DNA from: Hymenopus coronatus | Taxonomy: Eukaryota > Arthropoda > Insecta > Mantodea > Hymenopodidae | Direction: 5' to 3' | Assembly (NCBI GenBank): GCA_030762935.1 | Contig: CM060892.1 | Location: 90,926,827 to 90,990,826, forward strand | Length of the DNA: 64,000 bases | Part shown: positions 1 through 10,452 of the stretch, piece by piece | How positions within the stretch are numbered: position 1 is the first letter of the stretch | Layout: every line of letters begins with the position of its first letter | Program-made: the position numbers and the translations under genes | The notes under the pieces: generated by a model | Databases searched by the model: none | Told to the model about the DNA's origin: nothing | The model's input: the letters and a program-made list of their open reading frames with translations, nothing else

Positions 1-680
1 CTTTTTAATGTTTTCTTTCCATCAAAGAGGTGCACAATTTAACCCGGACTGATACGTTTAGTTTACATTTTTAAAGACGATAAACACTCTAGGACATATT
101 AATTTTAAAATGCTGAATTAAATCTATGTATTGCTCAATAATAAGCCCAGTAATTGTGAAGGGATCTGGGTAGATTAATGCAATACTCAATTAGGTTTGT
201 TGAGAAAATTTACGAAATGAATACTTTGAAACAAGGAAAAGTAAACGACGATGTTAACAGTGGAATAAAAACTTGGCAAATAACGGTACTTTGGTTTTGA
301 CCATGGAGCTATTATGTCGTTCTAACGACTGACATAGCTACTGTTGTCCTGCGGGCTAGTCAGTTTTTCTGAAAATGTTTTCTAACGCCTACACATGACT
401 ACTGTGAGAAACACATATTCTTAAACTTTGATTTATATTGTGAAAATATACACACTATGTGCACAGAAATAAATTATTTCAACGAGGTGCGAAACGGAAA
501 TCATACAGTCTGACATCCTAAGTTAATCTAAGTTAAGAACATCTGAGCTCATGTTCTCTTTGGTGTTTCGTGCTACCATTTAACATGCTTAAAGGTACCA
601 ATAATATCTACCCGAACGAATTGGGGTCAATTTAGCTGTTTGTGTATTGCTGTTGCAGTTGCTTACAGTTGCTCTGAACC
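1..680. other. No recognisable feature (AT-rich)
   Basis: I see no convincing coding potential, RNA gene or repeat family member here. Short open frames are random in an AT-rich background. Confidence 0.5.
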
Positions 681-1595
681 ATGCAGTTTGTTTACTGTGT
701 TGTTCGTTGAGATGCATCTGATTTATGGTGAAGTAAGAGGTAGTGAATTTATATCTGAACAAGTGAATGCAGATTCTCAGACAGACATCATCCTCAAAGG
801 TCACCCTTCCAAAATGCGTTTGTGGAAGACAGGATCACTAACTGAATGCCAGTGTAAAACGAAGATGCCGCACTCCAGCTTTTGAGGAACAGTACCCATG
901 TAAAGCAAGGGCAATGTATTTCATCAAATCAAGCGTACACCGAGTACTAAAAGAAGAAAGAGCATAGCTTTATCATGTTCTTAAGATGCAGAAATTGGAG
1001 CCAGAGGGCTTTGAGATTTAACAGGTGGGCCTTGGAGCGGCAATTCTCTTCTCAGACGAGATGGTTTACTTGTGAACCAAAGGAACATCCATTTGGAATT
1101 ATAAACAATCAAATGCCGTCGTAGATAGTATCTATCAACACAATCCATGGGCGGGTATTGTGACAAATTACGTGATTGTAACATATCTATTTCTGCTACA
1201 GTGAAATGGTCACGTCTATCCGCAGTTCCTGGCACACGTTTTGCCTGTATTTTTGGAAGATGTCCCTTTGAACATCTAACGCCATATGTGGCTTAGAGTA
1301 GAAATGAGGGATTATCTCAATGATGTGTTTCAAGGGAGGTAAATTGGAAGGGGTTGTGCTCCAAATTGGCCATTGCATTATTCGGAACTCAACCCTCTGG
1401 ATTTCTTCTTATGGGGACATCTTAAAAACCTCATTTACACGACATCCGTTGATGAACAATTACTGCACAAAATTTAGCTGCTTGTGATGAGGTCCGAACA
1501 TTCCTGGAATTTTTGACAGGGTGCGAGGTTCATTTCTTCGCAAGTTTAATATCTGCAGGGATGATGGAGGTCATTACATCGAACATTACCTCTGA
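681..1595 (+). pseudogene. Decayed DUF4817/DDE transposase (IS630-Tc1-mariner type)
   Basis: This is a broken transposase of the insect family that joins an N-terminal helix-turn-helix (DUF4817) to a DDE catalytic domain. Read through several frameshifts, the order is intact. The N-terminal block has VEMHLIYGEVRG near 706 and TGSL near 826. A middle block reads SSVHRVLKEERA near 930-965, and a catalytic-region block reads ILFSDE near 1040. RDYLNDVFQGR lies near 1303-1337, followed by SELNPLDFFLWGHLKN near 1381-1428. The C-terminus is PGIFDRVRGSF and then GGHYIEHYL, ending in a stop at 1593-1595. An ATG at 681 is a plausible start but is one base out of frame with the next block. Multiple stops mean it cannot encode a working enzyme. 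Terminal inverted repeats were not resolved. Family assignment is by remembered motif pattern. Confidence 0.8.
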
Positions 1596-2429
1596 TAGTT
1601 TGCGGCACTTTGCACTCCGGATATTGTTTTATTTGTCGAAGTGTTTTTACTTACCTTTAATGCAGAGATAATTAGAGAGAATGTATTTTATTTTATAGTG
1701 TATAGTTCTTAATTATTTTTATGTTGATAATCGTTTTTCTTTGGAGATAATTGTTTATTTTGTATTTAATTTGAATTTCATTTGACACAATAAAGGTATT
1801 GTAAGAAATTGTAAACTATGCCCACAATTGTAATGAGATGTACATAACACGTCAATGTGTGATACTCTGTATTTTAGAAACACCTTTAAAGGTTTCGGAG
1901 AAGTGTACGCTTTCAGGTGTTTAATGCAATTGTTATTGAACGCTCTTCGTTGCACCTACATGCTAATCGTACATTAAATTAATTTTATTTGTCAGCATGA
2001 ATAAATCATATTGACTAATGCAGCAAAATATGAACGCCTCATCATAAAATCCAAACAAAGGAGACAACATAAAATAAAGGTCTCTACTGATTCTTGAATC
2101 TCCAAATACCACAAACTTTTCTCGATGCTCACACGCTAACCTACCACTAAATATACCACTGTGTCTATAATCTCCAAAATTCGGGTGTTCAGGATAGTCC
2201 AGAGCGGTTTGATCAGTGGTGTGCTAAACCTTGGATATGTAAAATAGAGGGACAAACCTGTAAGAAGAAATCTATACGAAGAGTAACTAAAACGCATACT
2301 TAAATTATTTATACTTACGTTAAGTTAAACATCCATATTCAGAGAAGAATATAAAATGGATGTTTACTCCCTTGATTAAAACGAAAGGTTAATTAATGTT
2401 CAACTATCCCATTTATAACTATTTCTTTT
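1596..2429. other. No recognisable feature (AT-rich)
   Basis: AT-rich sequence. The first ~200 bases may be the 3' flank of the transposase relic. Nothing else is recognised. Confidence 0.4.
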
Positions 2430-2798
2430 TCTTGGGCCAAAGACTTGTTCTGAGTCCTATCATTAAAGTCGTGTTGGTTACTCAATCTTCTCCGAGAACT
2501 TTCTAGATCCCTCCTTACATCTGGTCTAGGGATTCTGCAAGGTGGCTTCTTATAACGTAGTGTTTATTTTCCCCAGTTTTGCAGGAATATCTTCATTCTG
2601 ATTCTATCTGGTCTTGTTTTACCAACCAATGATCTCATTAAGTACATCTTTGATGCCTCAAAACTTCGCCGATTTTGAGCTCGTAATATATGTTTCACTG
2701 CCATATTTCAAGATTTGTTTAGAGACTATATTATATAATTTTTGTTGGATTTTCACTCTCATGTTCCAACCAAAATTATCTTTATACAGTTATTTATT
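2430..2798 (-). pseudogene. RTE-like LINE reverse transcriptase, C-terminal part
   Basis: On the minus strand this reads as the region after the reverse transcriptase of an RTE-like non-LTR retrotransposon. RVKIQQKLYNIVSKQILKYG SET (2770 down to about 2700) matches the usual 'K.KLYK....P.LLYGSETW' block. After a frameshift, FEASKMYLMRSLVGKT and then RPDRIRMKIF follow (about 2660-2590), the usual 'EMKFLRRIVGKTRRDRIRNE' block. Stops and frameshifts are present. It is continuous in orientation and order with the reverse transcriptase piece at 3488-3940, so both appear to be halves of one copy split by the element at 2800-3487. Confidence 0.65.
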
Positions 2799-2799
2799 T

Positions 2800-3487
2800 G
2801 AGTTATTACTACTGAATGCAATAAGGTGTAAATAATTAAAAAGCAAGATAATGTATATAAATGTATGTAATATAGAAATAAGGTTATATTATTACACGAT
2901 GTTAGCATAAGCTTAGTTATAAGAGAGAATATAAAGATCATGTCATAAAAGAGAAATCTTTCGCAAGGTTTTTGTGGACAGTACCCATGAAGCTGGACTT
3001 AAACACACAAAAGAATGTCCTTGAATTAAAAAGGACTTCGCAAGTGGTGAGATAATAAAAATGTGAGAGTTACCGGGGAGCTAGCAGCCTAAGTGAGGAG
3101 ATTTTTATGGGCTAATGAGAACGTTGCAGTTCGTTTAGGTAGCTGTGCATTTAGTTGTTTTCCCCTAGAATTTTGGTATTTTAGATTACTAACGTAATAA
3201 ACGTGATACGTGAAATCTATTATAATACAGTTTCAGCTATGATCACATAAAAATATAACGGGTAAAATAATTATGAAATCTCTTGGTAACAGTTAAATAA
3301 ATCGCTTAAACCAAGAGTTACAAATGTGTTATCTCTGAAATATTTTCTTTTACGTTCATCCCTCTTAAGAGATACTTGCTCTACTGAGGTACTCAACTAG
3401 CCGGAGCAAATATGAATAATGTATTAAAAATATAATTTACAATATAAAACAAATCAATGATAATGAGGATCAAGAGGATCGTCGCAT
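2800..3487 (+). repeat. Dispersed element Y, uninterrupted copy
   Basis: About 690 bases match, with scattered differences, the two pieces at 7893-8040 and 9744-10452. Shared blocks include ATGTAATATAGA near 2866, CAGTTTCAGCTATGATCACA near 3230, AATCTCTTGGTAACAGTT near 3277 and ACTAGC.GGAGCAAATATGAA near 3396. It has no coding potential that I recognise. It lies inside the RTE-like LINE, so it is an inserted sequence. Its orientation is arbitrary. Confidence 0.65.
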
Positions 3488-3940
3488 ATTTTATTATCTA
3501 TATTTTATCAGTACTTTTTCCAGATCAGTGCTCTATTTGACACTCTAAATACACAACACGATACCTGTTCTGAAAGTTCATTTTCTACTATAACTGCCAT
3601 TGACTCTGTTTCCTCAGATGATATTTTTACAAAATATTCTTTTTTCACAGAATTTAGCTATTCACACATTTTTGTGGATCATCTTCTGATTCTGCCAATA
3701 ATACAGCAGCAAATATTATTGTTTTTATATAATATCATGCTGATATCTTAGGGTTTAATGATTGCCAATTTTCAATTACCCTATTTAGGTTTAGAATGAA
3801 CAGCAATGGTGGTAGTTCACGTCCTTTTCTAAGTCCTCTATTCACCTGGATAGATTTTGTGCAGGTATTAAATTAGTAGCTTCTTTATATGTATTTTGGT
3901 AGGTTATTTAATGCTTTTATGACATTAATTAAATGTACAG
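3488..3940 (-). pseudogene. RTE-like LINE reverse transcriptase, catalytic part (broken)
   Basis: Minus-strand reverse transcriptase remnant. KSIQVNRGLRKGRELPPLLF (about 3870-3810) corresponds to the 'GLRQG..LSP.LF' finger/palm block. It continues into LNRVIENWQSLNPKIS and KTIIFAAVLLAESEDD (about 3790-3690). The latter is the position of the catalytic FADD box, here reading FAAV, so the active-site aspartates are lost. VENELSEQVSC follows near 3555. It is interrupted downstream by the element at 2800-3487 and resumes at 2798. Confidence 0.7.
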
Positions 3941-4365
3941 GACTAAATAATATGATGTAACTGTGTTACAGGTGTAAACACCAGGAAAACAATTCAGTGG
4001 CCCAGCGTTTTCGTGTTTATTATCAGTATCCATAATGTGCTTGTCGCATTTCCACGTTTTATTTTTATGGTATTCCCTGCTTGTTTGTCTTATCGGAGTA
4101 GTTTTCACTTTTCGCTTTCCTGGACTTTCGCGATACTGAATGATTTAAAGTGCGTGCACTCACTTTCTGTTTGGACAATTTTGCGAGGGTTCAGGTATGT
4201 ATGTTGAATCCACTGAACTACTTCCGCCTTAGACAAACCTGACTGCCGTTTTCCTGAAGCGCATTAAAAGTAAAAAGCCCGAAATTATAGTGTTTTAGTA
4301 ATGTGTATTGCATAGAATAGAATTAGAGACAGTGAGTGGGCGTACAATAGTACATCTAAAAAAAT
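3941..4365. other. No recognisable feature
   Basis: This could include the upstream part of the RTE-like LINE on the minus strand, but I could not follow a reading frame past about 3940. Confidence 0.35.
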
Positions 4366-4730
4366 ATGATGTGTTTCATTCATGTGTCTTTCACTAACTA
4401 GTAGTGCGACATTCTTACAAAAGCGTATTCTTTAATCTACTTCATGCTAAAACTTTATCAAAAATTGTCTTAATACTTAGTTTCTTTAAGTAAAGGGAAG
4501 ATAATAGAGTATACCGGACTAAAGCAATAGTTCAGTGTTTAAAAGCTATCTCAATACAACGACATGAAACTTGCTTCCATTTAAAAGGTCAGGAGTGTCA
4601 CAGAAGAAAATCGAATCAAAACTTCCCATTTGAGAAGAATAACCATTTTAAGATTGAAAAAATAAGGAATATCTTGAAAATAAACAAGCTAACTCAAATA
4701 AATAACTGCAAAATATAATTTTGTAAGCTT
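4366..4730 (+). repeat. R870 repeat, 5' part, diverged
   Basis: It begins with the family start GATGTGTTTCATTCATG and follows the consensus order through the ATCTACTTCATGCTAA, TAAAGGGAAGATAATAG and GGTCAGGAG blocks. It is truncated before the terminal hairpin. Strand is given relative to the reference copy at 52287. Confidence 0.7.
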
Positions 4731-5118
4731 TTTTTCAAAGATTATTTATATATCTACGTGTCATGTAAATATTCATAAATAATTAAAATTGTTAATTATT
4801 TATACGTTTATAAGCTAACCTATTTTAAAATGCTATTGTTTGCGTATTTTGACTCGTCGGTGGATGCTAGTTTATAGCAGTAGCGAGACATGTTGCCTTT
4901 GTGTTTTCGGTTAGAGGAAAAGGCATTCGTTCCTTTGTATGTGTGTATGTGCCAAGACAAATAGTAGAGGGCGCGGTAGAGGAAGTTTTTGAGTTAGATA
5001 AGGCACTATTGCTTCATAACTGACAAGCAGGATTGGATAAAATTAAATCAGTACAAACCCACATTGTTGCAGCGCGAAAATATCCACTATGAAGTGAGTT
5101 ATATTACATGAGTGGGAT
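4731..5118. other. No recognisable feature
   Basis: AT-rich spacer between two R870 copies. Nothing was recognised. Confidence 0.4.
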
Positions 5119-5832
5119 ATATTTTTACCTTCTCTACACGTATGCACAATGTACATAGTAAGTACAGAAGGTATTGTATGCCTCCCATTAATTTCATACC
5201 GATATCTCAACGTAAGTACATGTTTCGAGGGCCTCTGAATCCAAAAATAAGAAGTTTTAAAAAAAGGTACATGCGTGTCTGTGAAAGCATAACACAAAAA
5301 TGAAAAGTAGTATTTCGATTAGTATTTAATGTAGTATCTCTAAGGTATTTTGAGGAAATTCCCACACCCCAAACTACTTTATACATGGAACATTTTTGAA
5401 AATTTTCGATTTTGTCAAAATAGCTCTAACTATTTTGATTGAAGTCATGTTGAAAAATAAGATATATACATTGAATTTACTGGGAATAGCTCCTGAAGCC
5501 CTCTTCATTATGGATGAATTTTGCATAACTTGTAAACTGTAAGAGATAGACAAAAGCTTACAACACAAAAATGTTAATTTCGTTAAAACACAAAATTTAT
5601 GTCAGACATGTAATTTGTGGAATTAACCATTTAATGGCGACGGCTTTCTAATATTTGACTATCGCCTTAGCGAAGTGTATTCCCTTTTTTTCTATTTATA
5701 AGGAAGTAGTTAATCTCTGCTAATATTCATTTCGATTAGCCTGAAGCAGATAGAAGAATAATCTTTAGTGAGAATAGGTTGTTTGCATAACAGGTGGAGA
5801 AAGCCATGTGAATGGAGCACACAAGATTTTTT
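5119..5832 (-). repeat. R870 repeat, near full length
   Basis: It runs from the hairpin end (TTTTTACCTTCTCTACACG near 5121) through the AACCCC/CCAAACTAC, TTACTGGGAATAGC and AACTGTAAGAGATAGACAA blocks to GGAGAAAGCCATGTGAATGG near 5800. An internal stretch after 5630 is shortened. Its 5' end abuts the 5' end of the next copy, giving an inverted pair. Confidence 0.85.
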
Positions 5833-5837
5833 AAAAT

Positions 5838-6632
5838 GTGATGCGTTCCAATCGCTTGGCTTTCTCTAGCTGTTCCACAAACTCTTCTTACAAAGGATTA
5901 CTCTCTTATCTGATCATTTTAATCGACATAAACATGACATTGGTCGTATTACCTGCTTCCATATAAATAGAACGGAAATCTGTGTATGTACTTTACTAAA
6001 GCAATAATTAAGTCTTCTAAAAACTGATCACAATGGCCAACAAATGCAATTCGGTTCTTTTTGCAAGACCAGGAGTAAAATAATACAGAGATAAAACGAA
6101 AGATTACTTCTCGTTTGAGAAAAGTTTTAGTAGTTTAGAATTTGAATCAATAATAAATAGCTCGGAAATGGTTAACTGTACAAAAAATGTATAAGCCTTT
6201 AATTGTGTGTTTTAACGAGATATACTATTTTGTGTTGGAAGTTTTTATATATCACTTGTCTACAGTTTAACAGTTACACAAAAGACAGCCAGAATGGAGA
6301 GGGAGTTAAGAGGTATTTTTAGAGAATCAAAATTTTCGAAAAGTGTTCCAAGTAAAATGTAGTTAGGGGTGGGATTTTTTCTGAAAATGTTCGTGCCGCA
6401 TCCTTGGAAGATACTGAACTAAAATACAAACTTTGGTATTTAGCCGACTTTTTGTTTTTAATCTTTGCTGTCCACACACGCGCGCGTGCAGGAGTCTTTT
6501 TTTAAAATGTTTTAATTTGGGTTTAGGGGACCCTAGAGTGAAATCTTGAATCGAATTTTGAGTGGAATAAAATAATTTCTCAATATGTTCTGTATGTATT
6601 TGTATACATACGTGATAGAGAAAGTACCAGCA
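5838..6632 (+). repeat. R870 repeat, near full length
   Basis: It starts at GTGATGCGTTCCAATCGC, passes through the GGTTAACTGTACAAAAAATG and ATCCTTGGAAGATACTGAAC blocks and ends at GTGATAGAGAAAGTACC. A CACACACGCGCGCGTG run at 6473-6488 occupies the CA-microsatellite slot of the family. Confidence 0.85.
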
Positions 6633-7204
6633 TAAAATGTGTAATTTCTTTAGTCAGCGGCGGTTGCCATGTAGCTGCATAAATCGGCAAGGTTCTTTAC
6701 TTAGCTATCAGAAAAGAAGTTAGCCTGCAAAAAATAGCGTCACAAAGAAATATTCTGTAGAAGGTTAAAGGGTTAAATTAAGTCCGACGTACACTTCAGC
6801 GTTATTAATCCGCAAAAGTGTTGAGAAATATTATAGTGTAAAAGCCAATAAGTTTCGCGTGCTAAAAGTTAACTGCGTACTGTAGTGTTGATAACCAACG
6901 TGTACTGCGCAACTGCGGAGACTGGTGTTAAATACTTTACAGCAGGGGCGTATTCTGTGAGCTACCTGCGAAGCCCGGTAAAAAAAAAAGTCCATTAAAT
7001 GTATATAACAAAGAATTTATTCCTATTCTGTTGGCTGTTTGCATTATACCTATTCTTACAACATAAAATGGGCTCCTTGCAATAAAACTCGATTTTGTTC
7101 CCAATGCAGTATAAACGGTATTTTCAACCTGACTAACAGGTGTTGTAATTTATATATTCGCGGGATGAGACGTAAAGGTGAAATCCATAACACGTCAGGT
7201 CTGC
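6633..7204. other. Unassigned stretch with an A10 run
   Basis: A short A run near 6980-6990 after GCGAAGCCCGGT could be the tail of an old retroposed sequence. Nothing else is recognised. Confidence 0.3.
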
Positions 7205-7412
7205 TTTTTTTTTTCATTTATATAGCCCCCTTTAACATCTAAGCTCATATCGGGGGCTTTCCACTTGAAACAACTCGTTGTCATACAAACCTCCAGACAC
7301 TGTAGGGGATAGGGAATAATTCTGGCTAGAAAAAAATTCCCCGTCCCAGACGGGAATCGAACCCGGGACCCCCGAGTGAGAAGTCAGCTCGCTGACCACT
7401 CGACCACTCTGC
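7205..7412 (-). mobile_element. SINE-A copy (tRNA-derived)
   Basis: A tRNA-derived SINE on the minus strand. The head carries GGTCGAGTGGTCAGCGAGCT (box A region) and GGGTTCGATTCCCG (box B) near 7350-7405. The body contains CCAGAATTATTCCCTATCCC near 7310-7340, and the element ends in an A-rich tail (T10 on the plus strand at 7205-7214). The same body occurs at 13069 and 24236. It is a pol III retroposon, not a functional tRNA gene, since the acceptor stem does not close. Confidence 0.8.
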
Positions 7413-7592
7413 TCTTGCTATACTGTGATTGCCGACAAATCTCGAGAACAGTCGCAGCAGTTCCCAGTGTGTGTTTGAAAGCTCTACCAGCAGTAGTTTT
7501 CATTTTTATTGGTTACCTTTCATTCCGATTCTTTAAGTACAGCCTTTCTATACTTCTTTTTTTTTTTTTACTGTGGGTTACCAACTAAACTG

Positions 7593-7787
7593 TCGCCGAT
7601 TTCAGTTTTTCATATACATTTTAAAATTGACTATGGTCTAGTGTGTACCCTTATTTCTCTTCACTTACAATGAGGCAAATAAGACATTTCTGCTATTGTT
7701 ATTTCGATTACCATGATGTTGATCAAATAATAGTTTGTTTGCAGAAAAGATAGAGAAAGTCATGTGAATGGAACACATCAGATTTTA
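7593..7787 (-). repeat. R870 repeat, 5' end only
   Basis: This is the terminal ~195 bases of the family in reverse orientation, ending at GATAGAGAAAGTCATGTGAATGG followed by AACACATCAGATTTTAC. The hairpin end is missing. Confidence 0.75.
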
Positions 7788-7892
7788 CAGTGTAATATTC
7801 GCCTGAGTCGAGCCTTAATAATTATCTATTCATTCACACAATCCGTGTGTATCACTAGCTTGGAAAGGTAGAATCAGACCGAAACAAGTGAA

Positions 7893-8040
7893 GCAGGACT
7901 AATAACTATAAGCAGCTGTAAGTAATTAACAATCTAAATAATATAAATAAATATATGTAATATAGAGATAAGATTATATTAGACGATGATAGAATAAGCT
8001 TAGAGAGAAGATATAACTGAAACTGTACATGTTAAGAAAT
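7893..8040 (+). repeat. Dispersed element Y, left piece
   Basis: It matches 2800-2965, including ATATGTAATATAGAGATAAG and AGAATAAGCTTAGAGAGAA. It stops where the R870 dimer begins and resumes at 9744. Confidence 0.55.
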
Positions 8041-8889
8041 CTGATTTGTTCTATTCGCATGAATTTCTCTACATCTCTGCAACTTAATTATTGTTAAAAA
8101 GCTTATGCTTCTATTTACTTTATGCTAATTGAGAAAAATTAGCAGAAATAGTCTTATTACATGCTTCCTTGTAAATAGAAGCGAAATAAGGGAGTACCGT
8201 AGGTTAAAGTGATAGTCAAAAGCTGGTTGCTATGTGAATGAAGTTCCTTTGTTTGTATGGACAGGAGTTGCCAAATTCCTGTATGAGAAAACTTAAGTTT
8301 TTCTGAAGCTGAAACGTATGACAAAGAATTTCTCAAAACCGACCAACTCCTTGAAAAAGGGTATACGACATAAACTGTGTGTTTTATCGTGATCTACATT
8401 TTTTGTGTGGTAAGCTTTTGTCTATCTCTTACGGTTTACCAGTTATGAAAAATGCAATAAAAATCATATAGAATAAAGAGGTATTTTGAGGCTATTCCCA
8501 TAAAATTCAAGATATACATTTCATTCGACAAAAAATATCTTAAATTTAAGAGATTTTAATCAAAATCGTTACACCCATTTTTAAGAAAATTAAAATTTAA
8601 TTTTTTTTTCCATTTGAATAATAGTTTGGGGTGGGGATGTTCTTGAAAATATTCGTTTCGCATCCTTGGAAGATGGCAAACTTAAGTACCAAGTTTGGTT
8701 TTTAATGGTCTTTTCGTTTTTGAGCTATGCTACCCACATACATACAGACACACACGGGCATTTTTGTAGAAATGTTTTTTTTTATTCAGGGGGTCTCAAA
8801 ACATATATTTCCGGTAAAATCTCGGTATCGAAGGTTTGGGTGCAATACAATACCTTCTCTATACATTAGTACGTATAGAGAAAGTAAAA
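8041..8889 (+). repeat. R870 repeat, full length, unit 1 of dimer
   Basis: A complete unit from TCTGATTTGTTCTATTCGC to the terminal CGTATAGAGAAAGTAAAA. It shares an R870 subtype with the next unit, including GGTTGCTATGTGAATGAAGT and TTTGTATGGACAGGAGTTG. It joins unit 2 head to tail. Confidence 0.9.
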
Positions 8890-9576
8890 CTCTGATGTGT
8901 ACCATTCACATGCCTTTCTCTACATCTCTGCAACAAATTATTTTTAAAAAGTTTATACTTTTATTTACGTTATACTAATCAGAAAAAATTTATAGAAATA
9001 GTCTTATTATTTGCTTGTACCATAGGTTAAAGTGATAGCCAAAAGCTGGTTGCTATGTCACTGAAGTTCCTTGGTTTGTATGGACAGCAGTTGACAAACT
9101 CCTGTATGAGAAAAGTATAAGTTTTTAAAAGCAGAAACCAAAAACAAGGAATGTCTCAAAAACGATGAACTCCACGAAAAAAATGTATGTAACATAAATT
9201 CTGTGTTTTAACGTGCTCTACATTTTTCGTGCAGTAAGTTTTTGTCCATCTCTTACATTTTATTCCGTAAAATTCAAAATTCCGTAAAATTCATCCAGAA
9301 TAAAGTACTCTTCAGAGGCTATTCCCAGAAAATTCAAGATATACATTTTATTTGTCAGGGAAATATCTTTAATGTACGAAATTTTAATCAAAATCGTTAG
9401 AGCTATTTTTGAGAAAATCAAACTTTTCGAAAAAAGTTCCATGTAAAGGGTAGTTGGGGGTAGGGGTATTTTTCTCAAAATCTTCGTGTCGCATCCCTGG
9501 ATGATACTAAACTTAAATACCAAGTTTGGTATTTTACCGACTTTTTGTTTTTGAGTTATCGTGTTCATAGACACAC

Positions 9577-9616
<40 letters not shown>

Positions 9617-9743
9617 GGACCTTTTTCCGAAAATGCTTTTTTTTTAGATAAAGGGGACCCTAAAACATATATTTCCGGTGAAATCTGGATATCGAATTTT
9701 TGGGTGGAGTGCAATACATGTGCGTATAGGGAAATAAAAAGAC
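8890..9743 (+). repeat. R870 repeat, full length, unit 2 of dimer
   Basis: It follows unit 1 directly, starting CTCTGATGTGTACCATTCAC. It carries a local duplication of CCGTAAAATTCA near 9266-9300 and a long CA run at 9574-9613. It ends at about 9743, after which element Y resumes with TTTCGCAAGG. Confidence 0.9.
9574..9613 (+). repeat. CA microsatellite inside R870
   Basis: An ACAC run of about 20 dinucleotides lies in the same position of the R870 unit where other copies have shorter CA or GT runs. Confidence 0.9.
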
Positions 9744-10452
9744 AAATATTTCGCAAGGGTTTTTCAACAATAGGCAGGGAGATGAGGTGAAATGTATAAA
9801 AGACTGGAAAAAGACTGTGAAAGTCACTGGTAGGTTACTGAGCGTTAGTAGTTTGAGTTAAATAGTAGGATAGTTTCTATTTTATGAAAAGGGGCGCTAC
9901 TGGGAGCGGGAAAGGAAGTCAATTAGAGCATAGTTTTAATGCTTGAGCAGAATAAAAAAGAAATATATGTGTATGTATATTCTATAGAGACGCATTTCAT
10001 AACCCAACTCAGTTTTCATTTACTGCATAGTGCAGTTCGTGTAGGTAGAATTGCATTTAGTTGTTCTCTCCCAGTATTTTGGATTACATATTACTCCTTG
10101 ATACACGAAATCTTAAATTTCACATGTACGTGAACTCATAATACAGTTTCAGCTATGATCACATAGAAATATAGCTTATAAATAAATTATAAAATCTCTT
10201 GGTAACAGTTTCAATAAATTGGAAAAGGTTATAAATGTGTTATCTCTGAAATATCACAATTTAAATAAATTGGTAAAAGTTTTAAATGTGTTATATCTGA
10301 AATAGTTCCTTTTATCTTTCACGCCCTGTTAAGAAATACTTGCTCGAACGAGGAGCCTAACTAGCGGAGCAAATATGAAAACATTATATAAAAAAAAGTA
10401 CTTATAGCATAAAAATAATCAGAGATAACGAGGAGCAGGGGGCCCGTCGCAA
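9744..10452 (+). repeat. Dispersed element Y, right piece, with internal duplication
   Basis: It matches 2965-3487: TTTCGCAAGG at the start, CAGTTTCAGCTATGATCACA near 10143, AATCTCTTGGTAACAGTTT near 10191 and GGAGCAAATATGAAAACAT near 10365. A 51-base segment is tandemly duplicated at 10213-10314, which the first copy lacks. Confidence 0.65.

Noticed and set aside
9260..9756. Cys-Val or Thr-His rich frames
   Set aside because: They result from the CA/GT microsatellite in an R870 copy.
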